Shown piece by piece: positions 52,565 to 60,715 of a stretch of 64,000 nt of DNA. The stretch is taken from NCBI RefSeq assembly GCF_000802155.2, contig NZ_JQGJ02000006.1:248001-312000 (forward strand), read 5' to 3'. Origin of the DNA: Pseudomonas frederiksbergensis (GTDB taxonomy: Bacteria; Pseudomonadota; Gammaproteobacteria; Pseudomonadales; Pseudomonadaceae). A program made the position numbers and the translations under genes. The notes below the pieces were generated by a model, which saw only the letters and a program-made list of their open reading frames with translations, was not told the DNA's origin and ran no database searches. Each line of letters opens with the position of its first letter. The stretch's first letter is position 1.

Positions 52565-54016
52565 TCAAACCATCGGGTCGCCAACGTGCAGGATCTTCAT
52601 CCCGTTGGTGCCGCCGGTGGTGTGGTAGCTGTCGCCCTTGGTCAGGATGACCCAGTCGCCTTTCTCCACGACGCCGCGTTTGGTCAGTTCATCAATGGCT
52701 TTCTGGCTGACTTCGTGCGGCTCCAGCGAAGCCGGGTCGAACGGAATGGTGTACACGCCACGGAACATCGCTGCGCGTGCCTGGGCTTCGCGGTGCGGGG
52801 TGAACGCGTAGATCGGCACCGAGGAGCGGATACGCGACATGATCAGCGGGGTGTAGCCACTTTCGGTCAAAGCGATGATCGCCTTCACGCCCGGGAAGTG
52901 GTTGGCGGTGTACATGGTTGCCAGGGCGATGCTTTCGTCGCAGCGGGTGAATTCCTTGCCGATGCGGTGGCTGGAGGTCTTGCCGGTCGGGTGCTTTTCA
53001 GCGCCGATGCAGATGCGCGCCATGGCCTGCACCGCTTCGAGCGGGTAGAGGCCGGCGGCACTTTCGGCCGACAGCATGACCGCGTCGGTGTAGTCCAGCA
53101 CAGCGTTGGCTACGTCAGACACTTCGGCGCGGGTCGGCATCGGGTTCTGGATCATCGACTCCATCATCTGGGTCGCGACGATCACCGCTTTGTTGTGGCG
53201 GCGTGCGTGCAGGATGATCTTCTTCTGGATGCCCACCAGCTCGGCGTCGCCGATTTCCACGCCCAGGTCGCCACGGGCCACCATCACGGCGTCGGAAGCC
53301 TTGATCAGGCCGTCCAGGGTTTCGTCGTCGGCCACGGCTTCGGCGCGTTCGATCTTGGCCACCAGCCAGGCGGTACCGCCGGCTTCGTCGCGCAATTGAC
53401 GGGCGTATTCCATGTCCGCCGCGTCACGGGGGAAGGACACGGCCAGGTAATCGACTTCCATTTCCGCGGCCAGCTTGATGTCGGCCTTGTCTTTATCGGT
53501 CAGGGCCGGCGCCGTCAGGCCACCGCCGCGACGGTTGATACCCTTGTGGTCCGACAACGGGCCGCCGATGGTGACGACGCAATTCAATTCAGTGGCGGTG
53601 GCGGTCTCGACGCGCATCACCACGCGACCGTCGTCGAGCAGCAGTTCGTCGCCCACGCCGCAGTCCTTGACCAGGTCCGGGTAGTCGATGCCGACCACCT
53701 GCTGGTTGCCTTCGGTCAGCGGGTGGCTGGTGGAGAAGGTGAATTTGTCACCGATCTTCAATTCGATGCGCTTGTTGGCGAATTTGGCGATGCGGATCTT
53801 CGGGCCTTGCAGGTCACCCAGCAGGGCAACGAAACGGCCATGCTTGGCGGCCAGGTCACGCACCAGCTTGGCACGAGCCTTGTGCTCGTCGGGCGTGCCG
53901 TGGGAGAAGTTCAGGCGGGCAACGTCCAGGCCAGCCAGAATCAGCTGTTCGAGAACTTCCGGCGAATTACTGGCCGGGCCAAGGGTAGCGACGATTTTGG
54001 TGCGACGGACGGACAT
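52565..54016 (-). CDS. pyk: Pyruvate kinase
   Basis: This 483-residue glycolytic enzyme makes pyruvate and ATP from phosphoenolpyruvate and ADP. The N terminus RRTKIVATLGPAS, the substrate and metal site segments ARLNFSHG and DLQGPKIRI, the catalytic-lysine region WLVAKIERAEAV, the DAVMVARGDLGVE motif and QMMESMI are all present. Length is normal for PykA-type proteins. GAGGAG precedes the ATG. It is convergent with the ferredoxin-reductase gene. Confidence 0.97.
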   Translation of the reverse strand: MSVRRTKIVATLGPASNSPEVLEQLILAGLDVARLNFSHGTPDEHKARAKLVRDLAAKHGRFVALLGDLQGPKIRIAKFANKRIELKIGDKFTFSTSHPLTEGNQQVVGIDYPDLVKDCGVGDELLLDDGRVVMRVETATATELNCVVTIGGPLSDHKGINRRGGGLTAPALTDKDKADIKLAAEMEVDYLAVSFPRDAADMEYARQLRDEAGGTAWLVAKIERAEAVADDETLDGLIKASDAVMVARGDLGVEIGDAELVGIQKKIILHARRHNKAVIVATQMMESMIQNPMPTRAEVSDVANAVLDYTDAVMLSAESAAGLYPLEAVQAMARICIGAEKHPTGKTSSHRIGKEFTRCDESIALATMYTANHFPGVKAIIALTESGYTPLIMSRIRSSVPIYAFTPHREAQARAAMFRGVYTIPFDPASLEPHEVSQKAIDELTKRGVVEKGDWVILTKGDSYHTTGGTNGMKILHVGDPMV

Positions 54017-54240
54017 GCAGGACTCCTCAAGTTCAAGCGCCAGCGAAGGCTACTATGGTCTTTGGGTGTAGTCATTGTTCATGTGCACTACTTATTCGTT
54101 TCTTTTTCGAAATGAACATTCCTGAAAATTTTTGCGCCTTTTAACTACTAAAGGCGAACATTGCGCTTGTGGCGAGTAGTTTCGGGCTGAAGATTTTCTG
54201 GCCCGGGTCGATAAAGAGCTCAAGACAGGAGAACCTCCCC

Positions 54241-54615
54241 ATGCGATTCGTGCTTTTTATTGCCTTGGCCTTGAGTGTCACGGGCTGCACCCGTTGGTCG
54301 ATGAACCACCACATGAACCTGGCCTACAAGGCCTACGAGCGCGGCAACTGCGAGCAAGTCATGCTTGAGTTGTCCAAGGTCGACCGGGCCAGCCGTGCCC
54401 GCCGCTATATGCAGCCGGAAGTCTCGATGATGCGCGGCCAGTGCCTGGAGCGTCAGAAGCTGTACGTCGATGCGGCGCAAACCTACCAGTTCATCCTCAC
54501 CCAGTACCCCAACAGCGAATATGCCTACCGCGCCCGTGCCCGGCTCGAAACCCTGCAGAGCCTGGGCCACTATCCGACCCGCAGCGCCTCGGCGATTCGT
54601 CCCACGGCGTTCTGA
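54241..54615 (+). CDS. Small lipoprotein with TPR-like repeats
   Basis: This is a 124-residue protein. The signal peptide MRFVLFIALALSVTGC ends in a lipobox (SVTGC), so the mature protein is an outer- or inner-membrane-anchored lipoprotein. The rest is helical: YKAYERGNCEQVMLELSKVD and YVDAAQTYQFILTQYPNSEY, which look like TPR/Sel1-type helix pairs. The ATG at 54241 gives the clean lipobox; an upstream frame is open from 54169. The gap to pyruvate kinase (224 bases) holds the divergent promoters. A terminator follows. Confidence 0.85.
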   Translation: MRFVLFIALALSVTGCTRWSMNHHMNLAYKAYERGNCEQVMLELSKVDRASRARRYMQPEVSMMRGQCLERQKLYVDAAQTYQFILTQYPNSEYAYRARARLETLQSLGHYPTRSASAIRPTAF

Positions 54616-54647
54616 CCAGCATTGAATTGAAACCATTGGCGCGAGGC

Positions 54648-54678
54648 AGCTGTCGGACCGATGACCGGCAGCTTTTTT
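54648..54678 (+). terminator. Terminator after the lipoprotein gene
   Basis: AGCTGTCGG/CCGGCAGCT stem (one G-T pair) with an eight-base loop and six T, 33 bases past the lipoprotein stop. Confidence 0.8.
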
Positions 54679-54888
54679 CGACTGGCCCTCGCCTGCGCAT
54701 GGGCTATATTTGTACAAGTCGTGACTAGGGCTGGCGCTCTAATTTCGTAGCGTCACCTGTGACCGGTAGCATTTAGCCAGCCTCGTTGCGAGCGTCTGGC
54801 ACCGGGATCGGGGAGAGCGGGCTGGCCTGGGCTCGTTCCGAAATACTCGTTGGCCGCGGAATCGGTCATCAAAAAAGCGATACAAGAC

Positions 54889-55248
54889 ATGTACAAAGAT
54901 CGTCGAATTGCACGACATGAATTGTCGTACTGCCTTGAGGTCTTCAATGGTGTCAACGGAAAACCCATCGGGTTCTTGGGCAATGTTTCAGACGATGGCC
55001 TGATGCTGATCAGCCATTTGCCGCTGATGGTCGGCGCAGAGTTTGACCTGCGCCTGAAGTTGCCAGCCGATGATGGGCCCCAGCAACACATCAAGTTGAA
55101 AGCCACCTGTCTTTGGTGCTCGGAAGACGTGACACCCCAGCATTTCGACGCCGGTTTCAGCCTGCAATGGGCGCCACCGGAATATGGCTATCTGGTGAGT
55201 GCGCTGCGGCAGTACTTCAGTTTCTACCCGATGTCGGCCTCGGCTTGA
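54889..55248 (+). CDS. PilZ domain protein
   Basis: This is a 119-residue single-domain c-di-GMP receptor candidate. The PilZ signature is visible: RRIARHEL (arginine cluster) near the N terminus and then the NVSDDGLML variant of DxSxxG, which together bind c-di-GMP. The ATG at 54889 is used; an upstream TTG at 54850 would add 13 residues. No partner domain. Together with the cyclases in this window it could read the c-di-GMP pool, but no direct link can be drawn. Confidence 0.88.
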   Translation: MYKDRRIARHELSYCLEVFNGVNGKPIGFLGNVSDDGLMLISHLPLMVGAEFDLRLKLPADDGPQQHIKLKATCLWCSEDVTPQHFDAGFSLQWAPPEYGYLVSALRQYFSFYPMSASA

Positions 55249-55268
55249 GCTGCTTGCCGGCATAGCCA

Positions 55269-55298
55269 CTGTGGGAGCAAGCCTGCTCGCTCCCACAG
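55269..55298. repeat. REP-like hairpin
   Basis: CTGTGGGAGCAAGC / GCTCGCTCCCACAG palindrome of the 'gtgggagcaag' type, 20 bases after the PilZ stop and between convergent genes. Confidence 0.75.
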
Positions 55299-55327
55299 GG
55301 TGGGCCATTTATCTGTTCATTGCGCCC

Positions 55328-55693
55328 TCAGCGCTGCACCTTCGCCTCGCCATCCAGCAACTTCTCCAGCAACAACACCCCCATCTCGCCCATCTGGTGA
55401 ATCGCCAGGGCCAGGTTGCGCGGGGCGCCCTCCAGATCGTCGGATAAATCCAGGATCAGCGTACTGACCGAGCAGAAGGTTTCGTAAGTGTGCGCCAGCA
55501 CGCCTTCGGGGTCGGCATCGGGCGCGACGATGAAGTAATCCAGCTGTCGTTGTGTTTTGTCCGGCTTGCCGGCGTTGGGCTTGAGGTAATGGTCCAGGGC
55601 TTTTTGCGCGGCTTTGTCGAGCTTCCGGGCTTCGGCTGTCTTGGGGGCAGGGCGTGGAGCGGTTTTGGGGGGATTGGGTGTTGGCTTGATCAT
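55328..55693 (-). CDS. Small Pseudomonas DUF protein (DUF6124/DUF3077-like)
   Basis: This 121-residue protein begins MIKPTPNPPKTAPRPAPKTA, followed by ALDHYLKP and a helical C-terminal half (EGVLAHTYETFCSVSTLILD, ALAIHQMGEMGVLLLEKLLD). That layout, Pro-rich start then paired helices, is the one I associate with the Pseudomonas DUF6124/DUF3077 group. The function is unknown. A GTG at 55699 is an alternative start. Confidence 0.7.
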   Translation of the reverse strand: MIKPTPNPPKTAPRPAPKTAEARKLDKAAQKALDHYLKPNAGKPDKTQRQLDYFIVAPDADPEGVLAHTYETFCSVSTLILDLSDDLEGAPRNLALAIHQMGEMGVLLLEKLLDGEAKVQR

Positions 55694-55699
55694 ATTCAC

Positions 55700-56034
55700 T
55701 TTTCCGTATTGAGGCTGCCACCCGGTTCGCGACTAAACGAAGGGTGGCGGCTGGACGCAGGTTAGTCGACCGGTGGAAAAGTGAAGCCCGGCGCGCCCGG
55801 GGGCGCCCTGCGAACAGCCACCATCAAGTGCGGGGAGGGAACCCGACTGGATGACGCTTGTGCACATCACTTTTGCCACTGGGCGACTAAACCCGATCGC
55901 TGAGGTGTCAGCGACGCGAATCACGTTACGGGGCAAGGCCAAGGCGCACAAGCCGGCGGATTCTGGCGGATCTGTAGTCCGTTGCGCAAGGTTGTGTAGT
56001 CAGTTGGGGATTGCCGGGTGTTGCCGTTGGTCGG
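55700..56034. other. Non-coding gap left of the Ig-like gene group
   Basis: No gene was recognised in about 335 bases. Two GGCGACTAAAC-like words (about 55725-55740 and 55881-55892) repeat in inverted and direct form, and GCCCGGCGCGCCCGGGGGCGC near 55785 is GC-rich. I see no clear promoter except the lux-box-like dyad just to the right. Confidence 0.35.
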
Positions 56035-56054
56035 GACTGTCAGATCTGTCAGGT
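56035..56054 (+). promoter_or_regulatory. Lux-box-like dyad before the 327-residue Ig-like gene
   Basis: GACTGTCAGATCTGTCAGGT with CTG-N10-CAG geometry, centre 91 bases before the ATG at 56136. TACCTT at 56071-56076 could be the -10 element of an activator-dependent promoter. Confidence 0.5.
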
Positions 56055-56135
56055 GTGGAGCGGTCCGTCGTACCTTTTACTGTGCTCGGAATCGCTCGGC
56101 TAATCGCCAGCTTTAACGACATAAATAGGTGACTG

Positions 56136-57119
56136 ATGAGCACTGACAATCATCTCGAAAAAGGCGAACCAGAAAATAATAGTAATCCGGAAAATGGCGG
56201 CGAAACTAAGGATGCCGCAAAGCGGAAGGGGTGGGCACCTAAACCCGGCGCCAAGATCAAAAGCGTGGAGAGTGGCCCTGCTGTTATTGTCAAACCTGAT
56301 CCGCCATACATCACTCGCCCTGTCAACGGGGCGACTGTACGGCCTGACTTGACTGTCTTAGGTGGAGGTTTGCATCAAGCTGAAGTTAAGGTTTATCAAA
56401 GCCGTACGGGGAAAGAATTATCTAGTTCGACTTGGGTTGATGGTGATGGTAGTTGGCGAAGAACGTTGTTTGAGCCTCTGCCAGAGGGAGAGTTTTTTTT
56501 GACTGCCAAGCAACAGTTAGGTGGTGAGTGGTCGGACTGGGCTGAAGAAGTCAGAGTAAACGTTGTTGCGCCCTCGCCGCCGCCTCCGGTGATTACGGCA
56601 CCGCCTGAGAACAGTTTTCAGGAGAGGGGATTTGTGCTGCAAGGTAACGGAGGTATCGCGGGGGCTGATATTTATGCGCTCATAGATACGAGAGGCGATG
56701 AAGTTGGTAATAACCTCTTGACAGGTGTCAATTGGAGTTGCCCTGTTACAGTCACGCCAGGGCCCTGCTCATTGGTTGTCATTCTAAGGAAAGATGGGAC
56801 AGACCTATCCGGACGTAGTGCCCCGCGAGCGTACAAAGTTCGTCCACCTGCGTTGACCCATGTCACCGTTACCCATCCAACCGAAAGCACTATCAAATTT
56901 TCAGGCGACGGCAATATCGACGCAACGGTCGAAATCTCGCTGGAAAGTGACCAATCCGTCACGCCACCGCTTTCTGTAGAGGTGAGAGAAGGGAAATGGG
57001 AAACCACGGCGCGTGATTGGCCGCCCGACACGTATTACCTGAAGGTGATTCAGAAACTACCAGATCGCGCAAGCGGTTGGATTGAGTCTTTACCGCATAG
57101 TTTTACTGTGAGTTGGTAA
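56136..57119 (+). CDS. Ig-like repeat protein (327 residues)
   Basis: This protein lacks a signal peptide. A polar, low-complexity N terminus (residues 1-55, rich in E, N, K) precedes about three beta-sandwich modules starting near PPYITRPVNGATVRPDLTVL, PPVITAPPENSFQERGFVLQ and LTHVTVTHPTESTIKFSGDG. The last module is closely repeated in the 918-residue protein downstream (LTSVTVTHPTENTITFSGDG, then VIQKVSDNAGGWIESQP against VIQKLPDRASGWIESLP here), so the two genes share recent ancestry. AGGTGA precedes the ATG. Base composition looks lower in GC than in the flanking core genes. The role is unknown. Confidence 0.75.
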   Translation: MSTDNHLEKGEPENNSNPENGGETKDAAKRKGWAPKPGAKIKSVESGPAVIVKPDPPYITRPVNGATVRPDLTVLGGGLHQAEVKVYQSRTGKELSSSTWVDGDGSWRRTLFEPLPEGEFFLTAKQQLGGEWSDWAEEVRVNVVAPSPPPPVITAPPENSFQERGFVLQGNGGIAGADIYALIDTRGDEVGNNLLTGVNWSCPVTVTPGPCSLVVILRKDGTDLSGRSAPRAYKVRPPALTHVTVTHPTESTIKFSGDGNIDATVEISLESDQSVTPPLSVEVREGKWETTARDWPPDTYYLKVIQKLPDRASGWIESLPHSFTVSW

Positions 57120-57177
57120 CTGCCGGTACAAGAGATAAGACATGAAGCGGAAAGGACTGACGCCAATCGTTGCTCAG

Positions 57178-57197
57178 GAATGTCAGGTTTGACAGGT
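57178..57197 (+). promoter_or_regulatory. Degenerate lux-box-like dyad before the 171-residue gene
   Basis: GAATGTCAGGTTTGACAGGT: right half-site perfect, left half-site ATG instead of CTG. Centre 68 bases before the ATG at 57256. It is the weakest member of the family. Confidence 0.4.
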
Positions 57198-57255
57198 ACC
57201 TGAATATTTCATCCAGGACCAGGTTGACCGAAGTATCAACACGAGAGCTCATACT

Positions 57256-57771
57256 ATGAAAAATGAAACCCAAGCCGATATTAGCACTGAAGAACTGGCA
57301 GGCCCACAGTTGGAAGAGAGAGAGCGGACCAGAGCGGCGCTATACGAAGAGTTTAAAGAGGTCAGCTCTCGCGATATTAAAGCGAAGCGCCACCAATCCA
57401 TTCCATGGGTGACAGAGACAGTACGGGTGCAGACGGGTAATTTTGTGGGGGAACTGACTTATGATTATGCATTTAAGGACGGGCAGTTCCACTTTCAAAC
57501 AGTCGAATACAAAATAACTCGCTTGAACGGGCAGTCGGGGGGGAATAAAGCTAACATAAATATCTTGCTTTGGAATGATGTGGGCGGTTACACGCAGTGG
57601 GGGCATAACTCACCCGATGCAATGTGGCAGGATGGTCTTACGCATAACTATCCCAATGCTCAGGTCAGTCTCAGGGAATGGGGTTGGACGACTGTGTGGG
57701 TCGAATTCATATTTGACAAGTCAGGGGGTGATCCGCGTAAGAGTACAACGAAGCAATATGTCAGGAGTTAG
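57256..57771 (+). CDS. Hypothetical protein (171 residues) between the Ig-like genes
   Basis: I do not recognise this protein. The first 50 residues are charged and probably helical (ELAGPQLEERERTRAALYEE). The remainder is rich in aromatic residues and beta-prone: ELTYDYAFKDGQFHFQTVEY, NINILLWNDVGGYTQWGHNS and REWGWTTVWVEFIFDKSGGD. There is no signal peptide or membrane helix. The aromatic beta pattern could fit a small sugar- or lipid-binding sandwich. It has its own lux-box-like site and sits between two Ig-like genes, which implies a shared role with the Tc toxin group. Confidence 0.7.
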   Translation: MKNETQADISTEELAGPQLEERERTRAALYEEFKEVSSRDIKAKRHQSIPWVTETVRVQTGNFVGELTYDYAFKDGQFHFQTVEYKITRLNGQSGGNKANINILLWNDVGGYTQWGHNSPDAMWQDGLTHNYPNAQVSLREWGWTTVWVEFIFDKSGGDPRKSTTKQYVRS

Positions 57772-57811
57772 AGGGGTGCGGATTTTATCATGATATGCGG
57801 GAGGTATGAGT

Positions 57812-60568
57812 ATGACACAGAATAAAGATTCCGCTCCCCAAGCCGTTGTAATTACGACGCCTACTAATAATGGTTATGCGAGAAACGCGAATATTCCAGT
57901 GAGTGGAACGACAACCGGTAGTACATCCTTTGTAGTCCGGATGTATAAGGGCGTTGAGCAAGTCTCACAACAATCGACAACGCCGGCCGGTAGCCGTTGG
58001 GATACTTGGATCGAAAGAGGAGGGCCTTTCGCACCGGGGCAGTACAGGCTTGAAGTCAGCCAACCTCCCATGAGTATTACAGTCAACTTGCGCGTCACCC
58101 CCGTCACGATCACTGCTCCCCCGTCCGGGGAGGTGCCAGACAAGCAGTTTATCGTCACCGGAACGGGCGGCGAACAGGGCGTAGGAATCGTCACCCTACA
58201 CAACGCCTCAGGCGACGGGCTTATCGCAACTGCCCAGATCAGCAGTGCTGGGAGCTGGACCGCAACGCTTACTCATGACAGTTATGCCACCCCATTAAGC
58301 TTTTACGCCAAGCAGACCATCGGAGTCTACGAGTCCCCAAAATCCTCAGTGGTCCGAGTAGAGCGGCGCCTAAGCGCACCTCGCATCACAGGGCCGGCGG
58401 CTAACTCGGTTCAAGACGCGACCTTTACACTCTCTGGTGACATGGGAGCTGGGGGCGCTAGGGTTCGTGTGTTCCGAGAGTTTCCAGAAGCTGAGGTCGG
58501 TAATGAAGCCGTGACTCAAGCAAACTGGACCTGTCGTGTTACCGTTCCTGCAGGACCTTTTTCGCTGAAAGTACGTCAAGAAATCGGTACCAGAAAGTCA
58601 CTGTTCGGCGTTCCTGTTAGCTTTCGTATTCGTCCCCCCAGATTGACCAGTGTCACCGTTACCCACCCAACCGAAAACACCATCACATTTTCAGGCGACG
58701 GCTATACAGACGCATGGGTCCAAATCTCGGTAGTCAGTGGCCCGGATGTCACACAACCGGAAGCTGCGCAAGTGATAGGCGAGCATTGGGACGTCAGCGT
58801 CCGTAACTGGCCGTATGGCATCTACGACCTTAGTGTCATTCAGAAGGTATCGGACAACGCCGGTGGCTGGATCGAGTCTCAGCCGTACACGTTCACCGTT
58901 GATTGCACGCTGCCGGACGTCAGCGATGTGACGTATACCCCGAATTATCGGCCGACGTTCTCGGGTAAAGGTTTCAGCGGCGCCACGGTCAAACTTGTTA
59001 ACTCCCCTGACAATCCGAGCGATGTCGCGCCCGAGGCGCTGGTGCACGACGGCGAGTGGTCCAGCGAGGCATCAGAGGAGTGGGGGCCGACGCTCAAGGG
59101 CGAAGTGCATATCAAGCAGTTCCTGGGTTGCAAGGAGTCGGCGAACTGGGTCGAAGTCGAGGTGACGATCCCTCCGTTGGCGCCTGTCATGAACGAACCG
59201 GTTGAGAATGGTCTTTCGCCGAATCTCAGCGGCACATGTTGGCCTGGCGCTGTCCTGAAACTCAAGTACAGCGACAGCGATATTGAGCATGCCGTTACCA
59301 ACAACAACGGCGTTTGGAGCTTCCGCCGCGAGACGCCTTTCGAACTCGAAACCCTCCACACCGCAACGCTTATCCAGACTGCGGCCGAGCAAGATTCACC
59401 GCCAGCATCAAGGACTTTCACGGTTTCTGTACACATGCTCAAGCCGGAGATCACCTATCCCGAGCCCAATGCCGAGGTGGGCCGCAATGTGACCATCCAG
59501 GGACGCCAGGGTATGGCCGGGGCCACGATGCAATTGCACGATGTCCAATTTGGCCGGCCTCTGGGAGACCCCAAGTTGTTGACCGCCGACGGCGAGTGGT
59601 CAATCCAACTGACTGGGCTGGCGTTTCGTAAGTATTACCTCGATGCACAGCAGACCCTCGGTGAGGGCCCATCGGAGCGCAGTGATCGGCTGGAGTTTAC
59701 GGTAGTGCTGTTGCCACCGGAATTCGACGTACCGCAGCCGGGCGGCAATTTTGCGCGTACTTCATGGTTGTCGGGCAAGGGGATGCCCAATGGGGCGGTC
59801 AGCGTCTGGCTGCAGGGCGACGACGCACCGTGGCTTGAGCGCATACCTGTTGATTCCAATGGTGACTGGTCGCGCGAAGTGACCTTGCCCGTGGGCGAAA
59901 CCACGATCCGCGCCCGGCAATTCTTCCGGGACGAGAACGATGGCGATCAGACGTCTGCCGACAGCCCATGGCTGACGTTCAACGTCGTCCCAGCCGCCCC
60001 TTACATCGAAACCCCCTGCGCCGGTGAACACATTGGCCGGCGTGTCGTGGTGTCCGGTTTCGGCGTACCAGGGGATACGGTGGAGGTGAGGTTGGACGAC
60101 ACGGACTTGACGCTTCTGGCGCGCAGCTCGGTGCTGGACGACCGTACCTGGTCCGTCACGGTGATGCTCGATCAGCCCGGCGGTTCCCATGGCCTGGTGG
60201 CCGTGGCGCAGAGCGAGGGGTTCGAATCCGAGGACTCTGAACCTCGCATGGTGGTGCTGGGGACGTACCTGGCGTCCATCGATATGCCGGCGACAGGCGA
60301 TTGGCTCGCCAACCCGGTCGAGTTCAAAGGCCAGGGCCGGCCGGGGATTGGGCAAGTGGTGAGCGGGTACAACCCTGATCACGTCTTGGCGGCGGATCTC
60401 ATAGTCGAGGACCGCGGTTGGCAGGGAGTGTCGACACAGGTGTTGTCCGCTGGCGGCCATTGGTGCCGATTCAAACAAACCCTCGACGACGGCGGGGAAG
60501 ACGGCACGGTTTCCGGTTGGGTGGAGAGTGGGCGTTTCGAAGTCCTGCCGCCTTCATCGCCACCCTGA
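57812..60568 (+). CDS. Large Ig-like repeat protein (918 residues)
   Basis: This is a beta-rich protein without signal peptide, made of about nine tandem sandwich modules of 85-100 residues. Each has the pattern 'P-I--P--g------v-G-G--GA-V-V......G-W......l--G-----A-Q' (for example ITGPAANSVQDATFTLSGDM, MNEPVENGLSPNLSGTCWPG, ITYPEPNAEVGRNVTIQGRQ). One module is nearly repeated in the 327-residue protein. The start at 57812 is favoured because GGGAGG stands seven bases before it; the ATG at 57806 is too close. It follows the 171-residue gene by 40 bases and may be cotranscribed. It precedes tcA. An adhesin-like or receptor-decoy role is a guess. Confidence 0.78.
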   Translation: MTQNKDSAPQAVVITTPTNNGYARNANIPVSGTTTGSTSFVVRMYKGVEQVSQQSTTPAGSRWDTWIERGGPFAPGQYRLEVSQPPMSITVNLRVTPVTITAPPSGEVPDKQFIVTGTGGEQGVGIVTLHNASGDGLIATAQISSAGSWTATLTHDSYATPLSFYAKQTIGVYESPKSSVVRVERRLSAPRITGPAANSVQDATFTLSGDMGAGGARVRVFREFPEAEVGNEAVTQANWTCRVTVPAGPFSLKVRQEIGTRKSLFGVPVSFRIRPPRLTSVTVTHPTENTITFSGDGYTDAWVQISVVSGPDVTQPEAAQVIGEHWDVSVRNWPYGIYDLSVIQKVSDNAGGWIESQPYTFTVDCTLPDVSDVTYTPNYRPTFSGKGFSGATVKLVNSPDNPSDVAPEALVHDGEWSSEASEEWGPTLKGEVHIKQFLGCKESANWVEVEVTIPPLAPVMNEPVENGLSPNLSGTCWPGAVLKLKYSDSDIEHAVTNNNGVWSFRRETPFELETLHTATLIQTAAEQDSPPASRTFTVSVHMLKPEITYPEPNAEVGRNVTIQGRQGMAGATMQLHDVQFGRPLGDPKLLTADGEWSIQLTGLAFRKYYLDAQQTLGEGPSERSDRLEFTVVLLPPEFDVPQPGGNFARTSWLSGKGMPNGAVSVWLQGDDAPWLERIPVDSNGDWSREVTLPVGETTIRARQFFRDENDGDQTSADSPWLTFNVVPAAPYIETPCAGEHIGRRVVVSGFGVPGDTVEVRLDDTDLTLLARSSVLDDRTWSVTVMLDQPGGSHGLVAVAQSEGFESEDSEPRMVVLGTYLASIDMPATGDWLANPVEFKGQGRPGIGQVVSGYNPDHVLAADLIVEDRGWQGVSTQVLSAGGHWCRFKQTLDDGGEDGTVSGWVESGRFEVLPPSSPP

Positions 60569-60596
60569 TGTCGCGCGTCCGATGGACGGCCATATG

Positions 60597-60616
60597 AACT
60601 GTCAGATCTGACAGTA
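60597..60616 (+). promoter_or_regulatory. Lux-box-like dyad before tcA
   Basis: AACTGTCAGATCTGACAGTA, a dyad symmetric over 16 central bases with CTG-N10-CAG. Centre 110 bases before the tcA ATG. It shares its core CTGTCAGATCTGACAG with the tcB site. Confidence 0.6.
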
Positions 60617-60661
60617 GCCGATCAGCGTTCCGTGGCGCCCAATGTACTCAGCAAATGCAAT

Positions 60662-60683
60662 GGCCTGACCGCTACGTCAGGCC
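60662..60683 (+). promoter_or_regulatory. Hairpin in the tcA leader
   Basis: GGCCTGAC-CGCTAC-GTCAGGCC, eight perfect base pairs, 33 bases before the tcA ATG and downstream of the likely transcription start. There is no T-run, so it is more likely a leader structure than a terminator, though it could also end the preceding gene. Confidence 0.4.
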
Positions 60684-60715
60684 GTCCAGGTTACTGTCGA
60701 CTCAAGGAAACGGTC

